A stretch of 64,000 nucleotides of DNA, taken from contig JAZHRO010000003.1 in the NCBI GenBank assembly GCA_037157565.1, forward strand, positions 39,011,001-39,075,000, read 5' to 3'. The notes under the pieces are model-generated. The model saw only the letters and a list, made by a program, of their open reading frames with translations. It was not told the origin of the DNA and searched no databases. This document shows, in pieces, positions 31,581 through 43,873 of this stretch. This stretch comes from Thalassia testudinum. Its lineage: Eukaryota > Streptophyta > Magnoliopsida > Alismatales > Hydrocharitaceae. Within the stretch, counting starts at the first letter, position 1. Every line of letters begins with the position of its first letter. The position numbers and the translations under genes are program-made.

Positions 31581-32640
31581 ATGAATGACTCCATTGGAAT
31601 TCCTTTTGTAACTTCACAAATCACTAATTCTTTAGGATTGTCTTTGGTGTAGGTTATATCTTTAGGTAGGTCGCTAGTTTTGTTTTGTTCAGCAATATTT
31701 GAGGGGTCAGCCAGTGTTTAATTATCATCTATGGCATGCAAGTTCTATGTGGTCTGATTCATCAAAGAAAACATGTGAAATCTCTTAAACCAAGAAAATT
31801 TTTCTTATTGAAGACTCTATAGGCTTTACTCCTGGAGGAATATCCTAGGAAAATTCCCTCTTCACTTTTTGCATCAAACTTATCCAAGTTCTCTTTTGCA
31901 TTCAATATGAAACATTTGCAACCAAATACCTTGAAGCTGGAAATCTTGGGAACCCTATCGAAATAAAACTCAAAGGGTGTTTACCTAATAATAGGTTTGA
32001 TTGATACCCTATTCTGGATATGGCAAGCAATGTTAACCACATCAACCTAAAAATACTAAGGTAGCTTTGACTCGCACATCATGGTGCGAGCACACTCTTG
32101 TAGGGTTCTACTTTTTCTTTCTACAACACCATTTTGAGGAACTGCTCTTGGAAAGGCAAATTCTTATTTTATTCCATAAGTAGAGCAGAAATCTTGGAAG
32201 TTTTGATTTTCAAATTCTCCTCCATGATCAGTCTAAATCGTAGAGATGGATAGGCCAGTTTCGGTTTGAACTCTTTTGGTTAACTTTTTAAATTCCTCAA
32301 ATGTAGAATCTTTAGATCTTATGAATAATACCCAAGTAATTCGTGAAAAGTCATCAATAATAACAAAATAGTATCTACACCCATTTAGACTTTCTGACTT
32401 GGTTGGTCCAAAGAGATCTAAGTGAATCAACTCAAGCGGCACATAAGTGTTGACCACGTTTTTTGGTTTAAAAGATATTTTATGAAGTTTTCCAAGTTCA
32501 TAGGATGTGTAGAGCTTTTTCATTCTAAAGGAAATCTTAGGCAAGGCATGTACTAAGTTGTGTTTTACAAGCTTGTTCGTATTACTCATGTGAACATGAC
32601 CAAGTCAACGATTCCACAATATTGACTCATCATTCGATGC
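31581..32640 (-). pseudogene. Element F integrase, broken
   Basis: The pre-integrase segment (about 32589-32480) is followed by the integrase core: LELIHLDLFGPTKSESLNG, YYFVIIDDFSRITWV, TDHGGEFENQNFQDFC, and PQNGVVERKSRTLQE near 32100. The C-terminal part includes FKVFGCKCFILN and GIFLGYSSRSKAYRVFN. The catalytic D, D and E are identifiable, but stops interrupt the frame (for example near 32170 and 32060). Confidence 0.87.
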
Positions 32641-32649
32641 AACTAAGCA

Positions 32650-32995
32650 ATTAAGATAGTTACAATTGTTAAAGTCAATAGTGTAGATGTCTTTTAATCT
32701 GTTTTCAGTCAAAAGAATTTCCTTTGATTTCTTATCCTAGAGGTGACTTTATGAGCTTTATCATAAATCTGACTTACACTAAGTAAGTTTCGTTTGATGC
32801 CTCTTACATGATAAGCATTATCAAGGGTGGTTCTCTAGTTACCAATTTGGCTAGTACCAATAATATGGCCCTTGTGGCTATTGCCAAAACAGATTGAACC
32901 ACCTTCCTTACGATTGAGGTTGAGGAATAGGTCTTCTTCTCCTACCATGTGCTTTCAACAACCATTGTCCATAACCCATCTTCCTTTACTTTGGA
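32650..32995 (-). pseudogene. Element F aspartic protease, broken
   Basis: WVMDNGC at about 32955-32976 stands where copia proteases have the catalytic DSG, so Ser is replaced by Asn. Downstream GGSVCFGNSHKGHIIG and IKRNLLSVSQIYDKAHKVTS match the copia protease and linker. A stop follows GC directly and another follows IGN. The solo LTR at 33001 inserted just upstream of this domain. Confidence 0.82.
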
Positions 32996-33000
32996 CATAT
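32996..33000. repeat. Target-site duplication of the solo LTR, left copy (CATAT)
   Basis: CATAT is repeated at 35693-35697, immediately outside the other end of the 33001-35692 LTR. Confidence 0.9.
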
Positions 33001-33290
33001 TGTTACGAACACGTGCCCCAGACGTCTTTTAAGACGTCTGGGTGGTGACCCAGATGTCGGACCAGACGTCTGGGATAAAATCCAGACGTCTGGAAAATAG
33101 TTTTTTTCACACGAAAGATTCGTCTGCGCGCCTGTGTGCGCGGACACGTGATTCCCCTCTCTCTCCCTTTTTCCCTCTCTCTCTGCGGCTGCAGACCTGC
33201 CGCTCTCTCTCTCCCTCCTCCTCGCGCGACCTTAAAAGGCCACGCCTCCCCTCCCGTCTCCACCGTCTCCTCCTTCTACTCCTTCAGCCA

Positions 33291-33320
33291 GTGAGCGTGA
33301 GCGTGAGCGTGAGCGCAAGC
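33291..33320. repeat. GTGAGC hexamer repeats
   Basis: Four to five consecutive GTGAGC units inside the GC-rich part of the solo LTR. Confidence 0.8.
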
Positions 33321-34199
33321 GCGAGGGCGGCAGCGGTGGCCGCAGTGAGCGCGGAGGAGGTGCGACGTGCGAGAGCGGAGCTCTGCCGTGAGGGCGAGCT
33401 CGCCGGAGTGGCTTGGACGGCCGGCGGAGGGCGCAGGGGGCGTGGAGCGACGCGGAGAGGGACCTGCTGCAGTCTGAGCAGCAGATGCGTGAGGTACGAC
33501 GCAGGCGGCGTCGCGAGCGAAGGCCGAGTAGCACCCTGATTCTGGAAAAATTTCCTGAATCAGACGTCTGGGTTGATAGTCAGACGGCGAGGGAGACGTC
33601 TGGAAGCTCATACAGACGTCTGAAAGGTGAGTATTCCGCCTTCTTCTTCCTTCCTGTCGACTGACCATACTGAGGGAGGCAGTTGGCTGTGCGCAAGTTC
33701 GCTGATTCACCATCCTTTGCGAATCAGACGTCTGGAAGTTGTACCAGACGGCGGGAGTGACCTCCAGACGTCCGGGGTGACCATCGGACGTTTGGGAGCT
33801 AGGACAGACGTCCCCGTAGACTTCTGGACGTCTGGGAAACCACGCTGAATAGGTAATTGTCTGATCCACTGTTTAAGATGTCTGGAAGAAGTTCCAGATG
33901 TCTGATTTTGCACAGTATCATCTTTTTCGACTCGTTTAGGGCCCGTTCGGGCTCCGTTTTCCGCGATTCGAGTTGCGCTCTTTTCAGAATTAATTCCTCT
34001 ACCCGTCTACAGTAGCTATACACTATTTTGAGACACTCCTTGTGTTTGATCCTTGTGATAGGACCTCGTTCAGCTGCAGTCTTGGGAGTCGCAGAGGCAT
34101 GCGGGATTCCCGATTACGCCCCCATTACTCCCGTTGTACCTGGTAGAGTGGCTTAAGTTTATTATTAAAATCTGTTAAAGTATGGAACCATAACAAGAA

Positions 34200-34347
34200 T
34201 CTAGGACATTGCATGAATCCTAGGAATGAGAAATGTATGGAATGATAGCTCCTAGGTGATGCATGAATCCTAGGGCTGGAAAACTAGTTGTATGCTAGAT
34301 CCTAGGATGTGGCATGAATCCTAGGATGGAAAAACTAGTGGAATGTA
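34200..34347. repeat. Three tandem repeats of about 50-55 bases
   Basis: Units share GCATGAATCCTAGG followed by a GGAAAxACTAGT-like end and a GCTAGATCCTAGG-like start. They lie within the solo LTR. Confidence 0.75.
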
Positions 34348-34591
34348 TAATACGGCAGTCTTGGAAAAATGGAAAGGAATATAAAGCTGCCTATAAATTG
34401 AATTAACAGCTGCCTGTTATGAATAAAGAAACATGATTGAGATCATGGATTGTGAGAACATGAAACTGGAAAGTGAAACATATGATGTTCTGAGATAAAG
34501 AGCTGGAACCCTACGGGGAATTAGGAGTGGAACTCCTGGAAAGAAAAAAAAAAATGAATGGAACTGAGATGTAGTTTGTACTGTCTCTTGG

Positions 34592-34805
34592 GTACGCAGT
34601 ACCAAGGGAAGTACCTGTACCTGTTTAGTGTAGAGTGGGGCCAGCCACCCCAGGGACCCGGGGTTAGGATTGGCCGCTCTGTACCGACTTGTTGGCCCTC
34701 GTGTACGTAGTACCGAGGAGAGCTACTAGTGTTAGGAGAGTACTAGCTACCCCACGGGCCCCGGGGTTCTACTAGCCTCCTTCACTGACTTGTTAGGCCC
34801 ACTAG
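34592..34805. repeat. Two tandem repeats of about 105 bases
   Basis: Each unit begins GTACG(C/T)AGTACC, passes a CCACCCC or ACCCCAC block and CCGGGGTT, and ends GACTTGTT(G/A)G. They lie within the solo LTR. Confidence 0.7.
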
Positions 34806-35692
34806 GGCAAACCAGGGTAGTCAGGCGAGGGTGCGCGGACTGTGGAGGGGCAAGGCCCCGGTTTGGTTACTGTGGAGGGGTTGGACCCCTGTTACTGAGA
34901 GGGCTCTGCCCTGGTTCCGTGCTGTGCTTTGGGCACACCCGTTAACGGAAACGACTGATCGCGTGCCAGTGCGGGCTAGCTACCTGTGCGTTTATTGCGC
35001 GTGCCGTAGTCACCGTTACGTCTGTCAGTGACCTTGGGGTGGTTGACTGAGGGTAGGATCACCACAGGGGACTCTCCTGGCCAGGAGAGCACCACGTGCT
35101 ACTTCTACTTTTGGAAAAGACTGCAATCAAGATCGTTCCCACGAGGACATTCGAGATCAAGTAAAGGATCTGAGAAATAAATGAAATAGTAAGAAAACTG
35201 AAAGATGTGAATAAAGGAAGTAATAGAACATAACAGCTACTGTACGCTCTACTGTTGTCTTAGTTTTAGTTGCCACTCTACTCAGCGTTTTGCTGACGTG
35301 TTACTCTAGTTACCTTTTTCAGGACTAGGTGTTGAGCAGCAAGGGTCAGCGGCTGCAGAGGACGCTGGGCTGAGTAGGGTCAAGTAGAGTTTACCACAGT
35401 CTTTTGTACCTCTTTTGTTTCTGTTATAGTGAGTAGTTCTTGTTTCCGCTGTACTTTTCTTTACCTGCAGTTCATGTTATATGATAAATGTTGTTCTACT
35501 ATTGTGGTGGTATCTACTGTAGTAGTTTCTTTCCTTACTGCTGTACTTTCTTACTGTTAGTTATATTCATGCTGAATGGGGTTTATTTTACTGCTCTTTT
35601 GGTTACTTCCTCGTTGGATGACTAGGTCTTGGGATTAGTCGAGTCGGTCCGGTTCTTGTGTCTCGTAGGGACTTGGGAATCGAGTCGTTACA

Positions 35693-35697
35693 CATAT
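35693..35697. repeat. Target-site duplication of the solo LTR, right copy (CATAT)
   Basis: Matches 32996-33000. Confidence 0.9.
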
Positions 35698-37290
35698 CAT
35701 TAGTTTGAATCTGTGAGGTCTAGAGTTTCTTTTTACGTCTATAAGATGTCCATCTTTTTTATTATAGATCCAATCTAAGTGCCTTATTAATCCTTCATTT
35801 GGGTTTCCTACAAAACACGATTGCAAGACTCTTTTTGGTACTCATTTTCTTTTGAGTCCAGATTTATTATTAGGTGCCTATTTAGGTGTGAACCTATTCT
35901 TGACCTTAGGGCTAAAAGATTTTAGTGTGTTGGTTTGTGAAGTACAGGCTTCATGATCACTTTTAGGAATATAACTTAACCAAAATTTTGTCATGGTTAG
36001 CTCTACCTATAGTAAATTTCACTAATTCATTTACAAGAGTAATGGATTTTTGATTTAGTTTTCCTAATTCTACTTGAAGTGAGTCTACTTGTATTTTAAG
36101 AGTGGTGATCTCTTATGAAATTTGTTGATTCTATACCTCTAGGTTGTGTTTCAACTCAGTTTCTTTATCTAGATCTTTTGTTAATTCTTTATTAGCTAGT
36201 TTAAGTGGTTTGGGTAAATCATGCAACTCAAAAAGGCCATCTAAGAGTTCATCAAAAGTAGAAGAGGATGCCTCGTCCTTGATAGCCGTGGGTCCACAGA
36301 GTGCTTCTTCACTTGATGTGTCCTCTTCTTCTTCTGATCTAGTGTCGTTATCATCCTAGGTGACTTGAAGGACTTTCCTTTTTGCTTCACGCCTAGGAAA
36401 TTTTTGAACCTTCTTCTTCTCACTTTCTTTCTTGAGTTGAGACAATTCTTTTCTTATATGCCCTTTCTTCTTATAGTTGTAGCAGATGACTTGACTTTCT
36501 TGTGCTTCTTCCTTTTCCTTCTTCCAACTTTTCTTGTTCGTTAAGAACCTTTTGAATTTTCTAGAGAGTAAGGCTATATCTTCCTCATCTTTGTCTTCTG
36601 ATTCTTCAAAGTTGGTGTTGGCTTTTAGAGCAATGTCCTTTTTCTTATGTTCACCTTCATATTCCTTCATGTGCTCGAGCTTAACCTCATAAGCCATCGG
36701 ACTACTTATGAGATCATCAAGTTGAAGCACTAAGACATCCTTTGATTCTTGGATCGTTGTTGTCTTTGTCTCCCAATCGCTAATGAGAGATCAAAGTATC
36801 TTGCAAACCAGAGCTTCATTTGTGTTTACCTGATCAAGATTTCTCAAAGAGTTGATGATGTCAGTAAATCTGGTATACATCTCCTTGATAGTCCCTCCCT
36901 TTATATGGAAAAGCTTGTACTTTTGTGTAAGGAGATTGACTCGTGTCTCCTTCACCTTTGAAGTCTCCTTATGAGTGACTTCAAGAATATTCCAAATCTT
37001 GTAAATGATTTTGTAGGAAGAGACACTATTGAATTCTTCCTTTCGTAGGCCACAGAAGATAGCATTCATGGCTTTGGTGTTATGTCCAGATGTCTTGCTC
37101 TTATCTGATGTGGTGGCAACTCCATCTTTCTTTTCAGGTCGAGTGTATTTATAAGCTATCACATCCCAAACTTCATAATCAATAGATTGCAGAATTATGC
37201 GCATTCTGGTCTTCCATATCCATAGTTCGACCATTGAATAGCAGAGGTCTAACAGTAGATTGTCTGTCAGTGTATACATCATAAAATTTT
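35698..37290 (-). pseudogene. gag: Element F gag, broken
   Basis: N-terminal capsid-like part (37282-36791) with WKTRMRIILQSIDYEVWDVI, TKAMNAIFCGL and YTRFTDIINSLRNLD, the UBN2-type copia gag pattern. Then 36730-36356 is charged and carries CYNYKKKGHIRKE, a zinc knuckle in which the second and last Cys are lost (normal pattern C-x2-C-x4-H-x4-C). The part from 36350 to 35700 is a lysine/glutamate-rich linker with stops. It would have formed the particle shell and bound RNA; the damaged knuckle and stops make it non-functional. Confidence 0.82.
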
Positions 37291-37314
37291 AACAACCTAA
37301 TTGGAGTAAACAGG

Positions 37315-37328
37315 GCTCGAATACCAGA
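37315..37328 (-). other. Primer-binding site of element F (initiator Met, decayed)
   Basis: On the minus strand TCTGGTATTCGAGCC follows the LTR end. It resembles TGGTATCAGAGC, the complement of initiator Met tRNA, with two or three changes; compare the intact site of element E at 53017. Confidence 0.6.
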
Positions 37329-38004
37329 TGTGAGAGCATGCAGAGCCTAAAAGATCAAAGTATACACTAGAGGGGGGTGAATAGTGTAATATCGATCTCT
37401 ATTTATGAATCAAAATATCACTCACCATAGATCAACAAATTAAATATGCACAGACTAAAAGAGATAACACCTGGATTTAGAGTGGAAACCTTTGCAGGTA
37501 AAAGCCACTACTAAGCCTTTCAGCTTAGCATTTCTTTAACTAGTCGACTCTAGCCAATGCACTAACGTACCACTTGAATGAGGGTGGCACAACCTCTTAT
37601 GAAATGTCTTCTCTTTTACACTTAGCTAAGAGAAGAATAACAATAGGACTTTAAAGGTAACTTGGATCTCAGATCAAGAACAACAGGAATATAAAGTATA
37701 TAACAAAAATTCCTATGGAACCTCAATGAGATTAGAACAAACCAAGCTTTTGTGATTCATAGAGAATCGTTCTCTGGATAGCAGTAAATGTAGCCATAAA
37801 GGTACGAAAGCACTGAAAAGAATATGTGTTTTGCTTGTAAAAGGTTCTTGAAGTGTGTTTTGAAATAGGGGGTCAAGGGTCCTATTTATAAGTACTTTTT
37901 GACCTATTTGGAATACTGGAAATATGGCTTTGGTCGATCAAAACCTGGGATTGGTCAATCAAAAATACTTTTGATTGATTAAATAAATTATTTGATCGAT
38001 TTCA
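37329..38004 (-). repeat. Element F 5' LTR
   Basis: On the minus strand it ends GCTCTCACA just before the primer site and contains the complement of CTAGAGGGGGGTGAATAG, a common sequence in plant copia LTRs. The outer limit (TGAAATCGAT at 38004) is a guess, because no second LTR remains for comparison. Confidence 0.55.
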
Positions 38005-38005
38005 T

Positions 38006-38535
38006 CGCTACAAGAAAATATACTTGTAGTGTCAACTTATAATGATGGAATTAAAAGCTATGAAGATGAAATTTAAGGCAGGTGGTGGAAAATCCATCTC
38101 CAAAAATCTATCTACCAAATGAGGGTCACCAAAAGTTATGGAGATGGATTTTCAATCCTCACAACTTAAGGATGAAAAATTGGTTACAATAGTTTGGGCA
38201 CAAAAATACACCAATTACGTGGCATAAATTGTTGTAGGGATAGATTATTCTGTCCTTATAACTTTTGATGACGAAAATAATTATCCCTAATTATTTTTTG
38301 AAAATGACTTCACTTGTGACCATAATGTTATTATGATTCATCCAAATCCTTTTTAAGTTTCTTTAACAGCAACGCAACACACAATAATTTGTCAAAATTG
38401 ATCTCACATAATTAGTCACTTTGTTAAATTTCAAATATAAAGTACACTTTATAGAAACTTGAGGATTGAAGCTACCCCAATTTTTTAAGCACCTTTAAAC
38501 CCTATGCAAGTGTTCCATCCTTGCGGTATACAACT
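38006..38535 (+). mobile_element. Possible CACTA element end
   Basis: CGCTACAAGAAAATATA at 38006 differs by one base from the usual CACTACAAGAAAA start. CTTGTAGTG follows within 26 bases, giving an inverted CTACAAG/CTTGTAG pair. Downstream AT-rich DNA has repeated GGAGATGGATTTTC-like words in both orientations. No coding part or other end is recognised. Confidence 0.4.
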
Positions 38536-41237
38536 TGATGATAACATCATCATCAGCCATATCTTGCTTTAATTAGTCATTATCAAGGAATAAATGCTCC
38601 TCCATAACCACCAGAAGGCCATAATTCATTGCAAATCCTTTCTGAGTGAAATAAAAGAAACCAAGGTTACAACTGTAATTTTACCAACACATCATGAAAG
38701 TAAAATAACCACAGATTTTTCCAGGGGTTAATTAAGTGTCAAATGATCTTAAGAATCTAACAAGTTGGTTAGTAAAGACGGAAAAGGGTTTTCGCATGTT
38801 TTGAGAATTAAATGACTTCTGAAATCCTAAAAATTGACCCACTTAATTAACTAAAGTTCTAGTCTAGATAAAATTTACCTAAACCCTATAAAATTCATAG
38901 AAAAATATTTTCTATGGTTTAGTACCTTTAATTTGACCATCATAACCCATCTTAACCCAAAATAGTATCAGATAGACATTTGCCTTAATTTAGGTTTTTG
39001 TATTACCCAGTAAAATGAGGTAAACCTAAATATAACCTCACCATTGGATTTCATGGGTCCAAATTAGTTTTGTACCAAAATTTGGGCTCAATATGAGACC
39101 ATCTTGACCTAGTTTACAATTAGGTTCTGTCTAACTCTTTTATCTCACACTCATGCCCCTAACTTTTGAATTTCTTACAAATAGCCCTCATATTTGTCGT
39201 CTTCTTCAGAAATAGGTCCCTTCCACCCTCAACTCTTAATTCCAAAGCTCCAGCGACCTTCAAATGGGAAGATCTCCCTGATTTCTTACTCAATCCCTTC
39301 CAAAATTGGAAGGTAGATTCCTTAAGGAGTCTTCTTTCCAATGCACCCATCCTTGAACCCTACAACCTTCCCAATCGCTCATGCAAACACATGAGAGATT
39401 TGGGTATCTTTAGAGTTTCCTACTCCGATGGCCTTCCAAGCTTGGGAAGCTTGCTTCCCAAGCTTTTTTACCCTCTAAACCCCTATAAAAGGACCCTCAT
39501 ACATCACCGAGTTCCCCAAGCTTGATTTTCGCCTGGAAACCCTCTACTTCAACCCTCCTATTCTGGCCAAATGGCTCCTCAAGCTCCGACAACTCCCTCT
39601 ACCTATCCTCATCATCCGATTGCAATGCTGATGGTGGATTCTTCTTGCTCACCTTCCTCCAAGTCATGCAATACCAGTCGTCGTCGCTCTACCTCTGTCA
39701 TCATCGCCATCCCCCTCTACCAAAGTATTTTCTTACCCAGCACTAGCCTACCAACACCAGTGCTATTCTCCCCCCTTCGTCTATTAGATTTTGGTTAGTT
39801 TAGTTAGTTTAGATCCTTAGGTTAGTTTTACACCCCAAAACCCCTAAAAATATCCCCTCGACTCATGCAACCACCCTCGTCTTCTCCACGTTCGGCAACC
39901 ACTCCGATGAGGCGTACCCACCTCTACACAACTTCATCTGCCTCGCAACGCAACCACAAGGACCGCCGTCCCTCTACGCAGAAAACCCCTATCTCTATTC
40001 GCCTTCCTATCCACCCGAACCCTCCATCGACCAACCAACATTCCCGCCTCCGTTCCCGACTCCGTCCAGCCACCACACACATCCATCCACCACACAACCA
40101 ACACGAATGCACTCCACACCCTACGACAAAACTCCCGAGCTTGTTTAATTGGGCCGCGGGGCTATGTTTATGTCTTCAGGAATAGGACCTGCAGTTGCCA
40201 TTATCGAAGAGCTTCAATGAAGCTTCAAGCTTGCTCCAGGTCTCGATAGCCCTAGGTGGAAGTCCCAGGTTGTGCGGAATCCCCTCAGGCACTACCCCAG
40301 GTGTTCAATTAAATGCTTGGAACTCGTGAGCTGTAGCAATTGAAGGAAGGAACCATGCAGCTATAGTAGAAGAGGAAGTATGGGATTTAGTCCCACCTCG
40401 TAACGTGAAGAACACCCACGGTGATTTAAATTATTTTTCTACATAGGGCTATTCGCCTCGACACACAGGGGGAGAGGTCCCCTACACCCTTCACCTGTGT
40501 TGCTAGTGACATGCACCACGCGGGCCTACTACAACCTAACCTGCCTAACCCGCACACACCTCGACTACGACCCACGCCTATAGCCCTCATCCTAGGTGCG
40601 CTGTAGACTTGATTACCCATTGCTGTCGAAGGCTTTGGGAGAGATAACCCAAAGAGAGAAAGGGAGAGGGAGAGTAGAGGCAGGGGGTTTTGCTCTCGCT
40701 AGCACTTGTATGACACTTAGTCGATTTTAGAGGAGTGTTTCCCCCTATGCATCAAAAGGGCCAAAGAGGAAGAGGAAAAATATAGAAAGAGAGGAAAGAA
40801 GAACAGAAGGGAAGACAAGAAGTAGAGAAGGAAGAGAGGCACTGTAGAATTAGACATTTAAGATGTCTGATCCTGCCATCAGACATCCAACTCTCCTATT
40901 TCTGGCTAATTAACTTGATTAATATTGAGCATCTACTTGCTATGATTATGAGGAGTAATTGGTGATTCAAATCACCATTTTACTCTATTCCTTTTGCACA
41001 TTGATACTTCAAATTATTGCTATATCATTCTGAATTAATTCTGATTGCAATTTCTTATATCTTTGCCTCAAATTATGTGCTCATTTAGATTATTTGTTGA
41101 GATTAGCGTGAATTCCTATTTGATCCCAGTGAACAACCACAGACTTTCATTCGAGTATAAATTTTATTTGCTTTTCGCATTGATTCGAACTGTACTACAA
41201 CGTAATGATTTTAAAACCCATTTCAGAGCGACTAACA
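38536..41237 (+). mobile_element. Solo LTR G, Athila-type, flanked by CAACT
   Basis: 2702 bases from TGATGATAACATCATCA to GACTAACA, related along its length to the element A LTR: the AAATGACTTCT segment, a TATA box at 39484, the purine-rich tract at 40650-40850 and the terminal GTACTACAACG segment. CAACT stands at 38531-38535 and 41238-41242. No internal region remains. Reading frames in 39166-40185 are spurious. Confidence 0.88.
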
Positions 41238-41242
41238 CAACT

Positions 41243-41450
41243 GAAAATGAAAACAAAAAAACATGCTCTAGTACAAGTATGAAAGCTTAGAACTGTAGCT
41301 ATCCAAAATTGATATGCTACAACCCTTCAATTGATCCATGTTATAGCATCAAAAATAATATGAAATTTGAATTCTATGGCCCAACACCATCCATTCTTTG
41401 TGCATCACGTCATGAGCTAATTGAATCTTCGAATTAAATCTCTGTAATTG
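41243..41450. other. Short spacer between solo LTRs G and H
   Basis: About 200 bases of AT-rich DNA. Nothing recognised. Confidence 0.4.
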
Positions 41451-41456
41451 TTAATG

Positions 41457-43868
41457 TGTTCTCATCAAGTTTTAGAAATGCGTTGCAGTATAGCAACAAA
41501 AATGAGTCAACACTTAAATTTATATGCTCAAGAAAGAGTTTCGAAGTCGTTCGCAGGGAGAAATAGATCACAAAGCAAACACTAATCAAGTAATGAAATT
41601 GAATATTAAATCACGCAAGGAGAATTACAAGAATGAATGTTCAATTTATTGTAATATCAAAAAGATATGCAAAGTGAATCAATATATATCAAGCTAAACA
41701 AAATATGTATATGAATAAAGTGTTCAAAGGCAAAAAATTTGTTTTTACAACTATAGATATGAACCCTTGTCAACACTTAGTTGAATTTTAGCCAAACCTT
41801 AGTTAAACATCGCCCCAAAGCCCTTAGACGACTTAAAGTTTGCAATCAGACCTAAGTCCAGACCTAATCCATGCCTAGCAAAACCTGCGCCTTTTCCCCT
41901 TTTATCTCTCTTTCTTCTGTATTCAGATCTGGGTTTGGATCTAGGCCCACCTACCATGAGCAACGGGCAAGGGCGTGCAATGGGGCATGTGTGGGGGACC
42001 CGAGCCCCCATGACTTGGATGAACAGCTAACAAGCTTGAAAGATTATGAACCAATTCCAAATTTAACCACGCATGCTGTGGGACTAAATCCCCAAGCTTT
42101 CTCCTTCACAGCTTTGGGTGAGATGTTCTAGTTAATTGCTGATGCTGTATCTGTTGCTTTGTTCAATCAAGGGTCCAGCGGTGCTCCTGGAGGTGGTCTA
42201 TAGCGATTGGCATTGGTGGTGTGGTTGGTGATCGCTGGATGGTGGCTACCGAACACAAGGAAGATGATGGCGATGACGGTAACTGGGAAGCTTCGCCAGA
42301 GTAAGGCAAAGGTGCTGGTGGTCGTGATTGGGTGTGGGGTAAGGTGTGTTGGTTGGACGGTGAAGGTGATGGTGGTTTCAATGAACATGGTCGGAGGTGG
42401 TGGTGGAGGTGATGAAGCTTCAAATCAGCTTGGGTGAAACTTTTTAGGAGGTGTGGGGAGTATTTTCGCTAGGCTAATTTGGTCGTAGAGAAGAGGAGGA
42501 GGTGAGACAAAGATGGTGGTCAGAGCGAAGGATGCTGGTGTCAGAGAAGATGGAGGAGAGCTGAGCTCAAAATCAGCCTAAATCTAAATGGAGGGATATG
42601 GAGAAGTAACCTTAACCTAATTTAAGATGAGAGGAAGAGAAGATGCTCACTAGTGGTGCACTGATGATGAGGAAGAAGATGGAGTTGTCAGAGTGGACGA
42701 GAGAGCAGTAGAGGCTAAAGCTTTGTAGGAAGCTTCGTATGAAGGCAACGAAGAACCCTCTATCTATTGTGCATGGTAGAGGGAGAGGAAGGGGATCGAA
42801 GAGCTCCAATGGTGGATCTTCTATGTAGGTGAGGAAGACAAATTAAAGAGGAAACCCAATGAGAATTGCACGAATTTGACTTATGGACATGTGGCCCCTT
42901 TAAATAGAGGGTGTTTCACTCTTAATTCAACCCAGATAAAACAAGTTTGGACTTGCAATTGGCCGACTTCAGAGCCCCAAAAGCTCGAGCTCATCGACGA
43001 TATTCCAATGTTGATTGGCTATATGGAAGTGTTCAAATGATGTGGATGATCTTCAAGATCAATCTCGCCATGTTTACCGAGATTTGGTCTCAATTTGGTC
43101 AATCAATTCGGTGATCAAATCTTGGCTATATGGGCTTGAAGATGTTTTTCAGACCTTGAAGAAAGAGAGGAAGAAGGTAGTAGGGGTCTTCTTGTGAAAA
43201 TGACGAAAAGCTGGGGGCGTGTCTCTGAGAAAAACTTAGAACTTAGGGGGTCATGTTTACTAAATAGAAATTTATGGGCTAAAATGCAAACGAGATCAAG
43301 ATGGACTCTGATTGGGCTCAAATTTTGGGGTTAACCTGATTTTGACTCAAGAAAGCCAATGCCAACCTAAGATTTGGGTTTTGAGCATTTTTGACTGGTT
43401 AAATTACACATAAGCCCAAAATAAGGTAAATTCAAACCTATCTCTATTTTTTATCAAAATGAGTTCCTTTGGCCAAGGTGAATGTTCTAAACGCCTTAGG
43501 ATATTTTTAAATGATTTTTAAGAGATTTATATTACATTTATTTACATCAAAACCTATTCAATTTAAGTAAGACTATTAGGGATTTCATGTAATACATTAA
43601 TCTTCAGAATGCAGAAAACCCTGATTTGATTAGTGCAAGCCCACTTCTTGGGAAATTAAGCTCACTTGTCCTTGGATTAAACCCCGATTAACCCATTAGT
43701 TAATCTGCTTTTATGATTAGGTGTAAAAATAGTAGAATTAACATATTTTCTCTTCTTCCCAAATTAAATTTAGAATGTAATTATGATCTTCTGATGAATA
43801 TTTAGGAATATTTATTATTATAATTAACCTAAATTAGGCTTATTACATTAATGATGGTGCTACCATCA
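41457..43868 (-). mobile_element. Solo LTR H, Athila-type
   Basis: On the minus strand it starts TGATGGTAGCACCATCA (43868) and ends CTTGATGAGAACA (41457), matching the end of the element A LTR including the GCTATACTGCAACGC segment. TTAAT lies at 43869-43873 and at 41451-41455, one base off the left LTR limit, so the duplication is probable but not exact. It is about 2.4 kb, shorter than the other copies. Confidence 0.75.
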
Positions 43869-43873
43869 TTAAT

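Larger units (their letters stand above)
33001..35692. mobile_element. Solo LTR (about 2.7 kb) in element F
   Basis: Begins TGTTACGAACACG and ends GAGTCGTTACA, so the termini are TG and CA with inverted TGT(T/A)ACGA tips, flanked by CATAT. No internal region is present, which indicates LTR-LTR recombination. The LTR carries eleven GACGTC palindromes (33023-33832), a GC-rich part (33120-33540), GTGAGC hexamer repeats and two families of longer tandem repeats. The tips resemble gypsy chromovirus LTRs, but the family is not proven. The long open frames in the GC-rich part run in all directions and are not genes. Confidence 0.87.
28500..38004 (-). mobile_element. Element F: decayed Ty1/copia retrotransposon
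   Basis: Domain order from right to left is gag, protease, integrase, RT, RNase H, the copia order. A primer site and 5' LTR lie at the right end. It is interrupted by an unassigned insertion (about 30081-31580) and a solo LTR (33001-35692). The 3' LTR is absent, so the left end is truncated. All frames are broken. Confidence 0.87.

Noticed and set aside
33003..33869. Long open frames on both strands (up to 197 codons)
   Set aside because: High GC and simple repeats in the solo LTR keep all frames open; no recognisable protein.
39166..40185. Series of 60-119 codon frames in solo LTR G
   Set aside because: Low-complexity Pro/Ser/Arg composition, no homologous frame kept in the A or D LTR.
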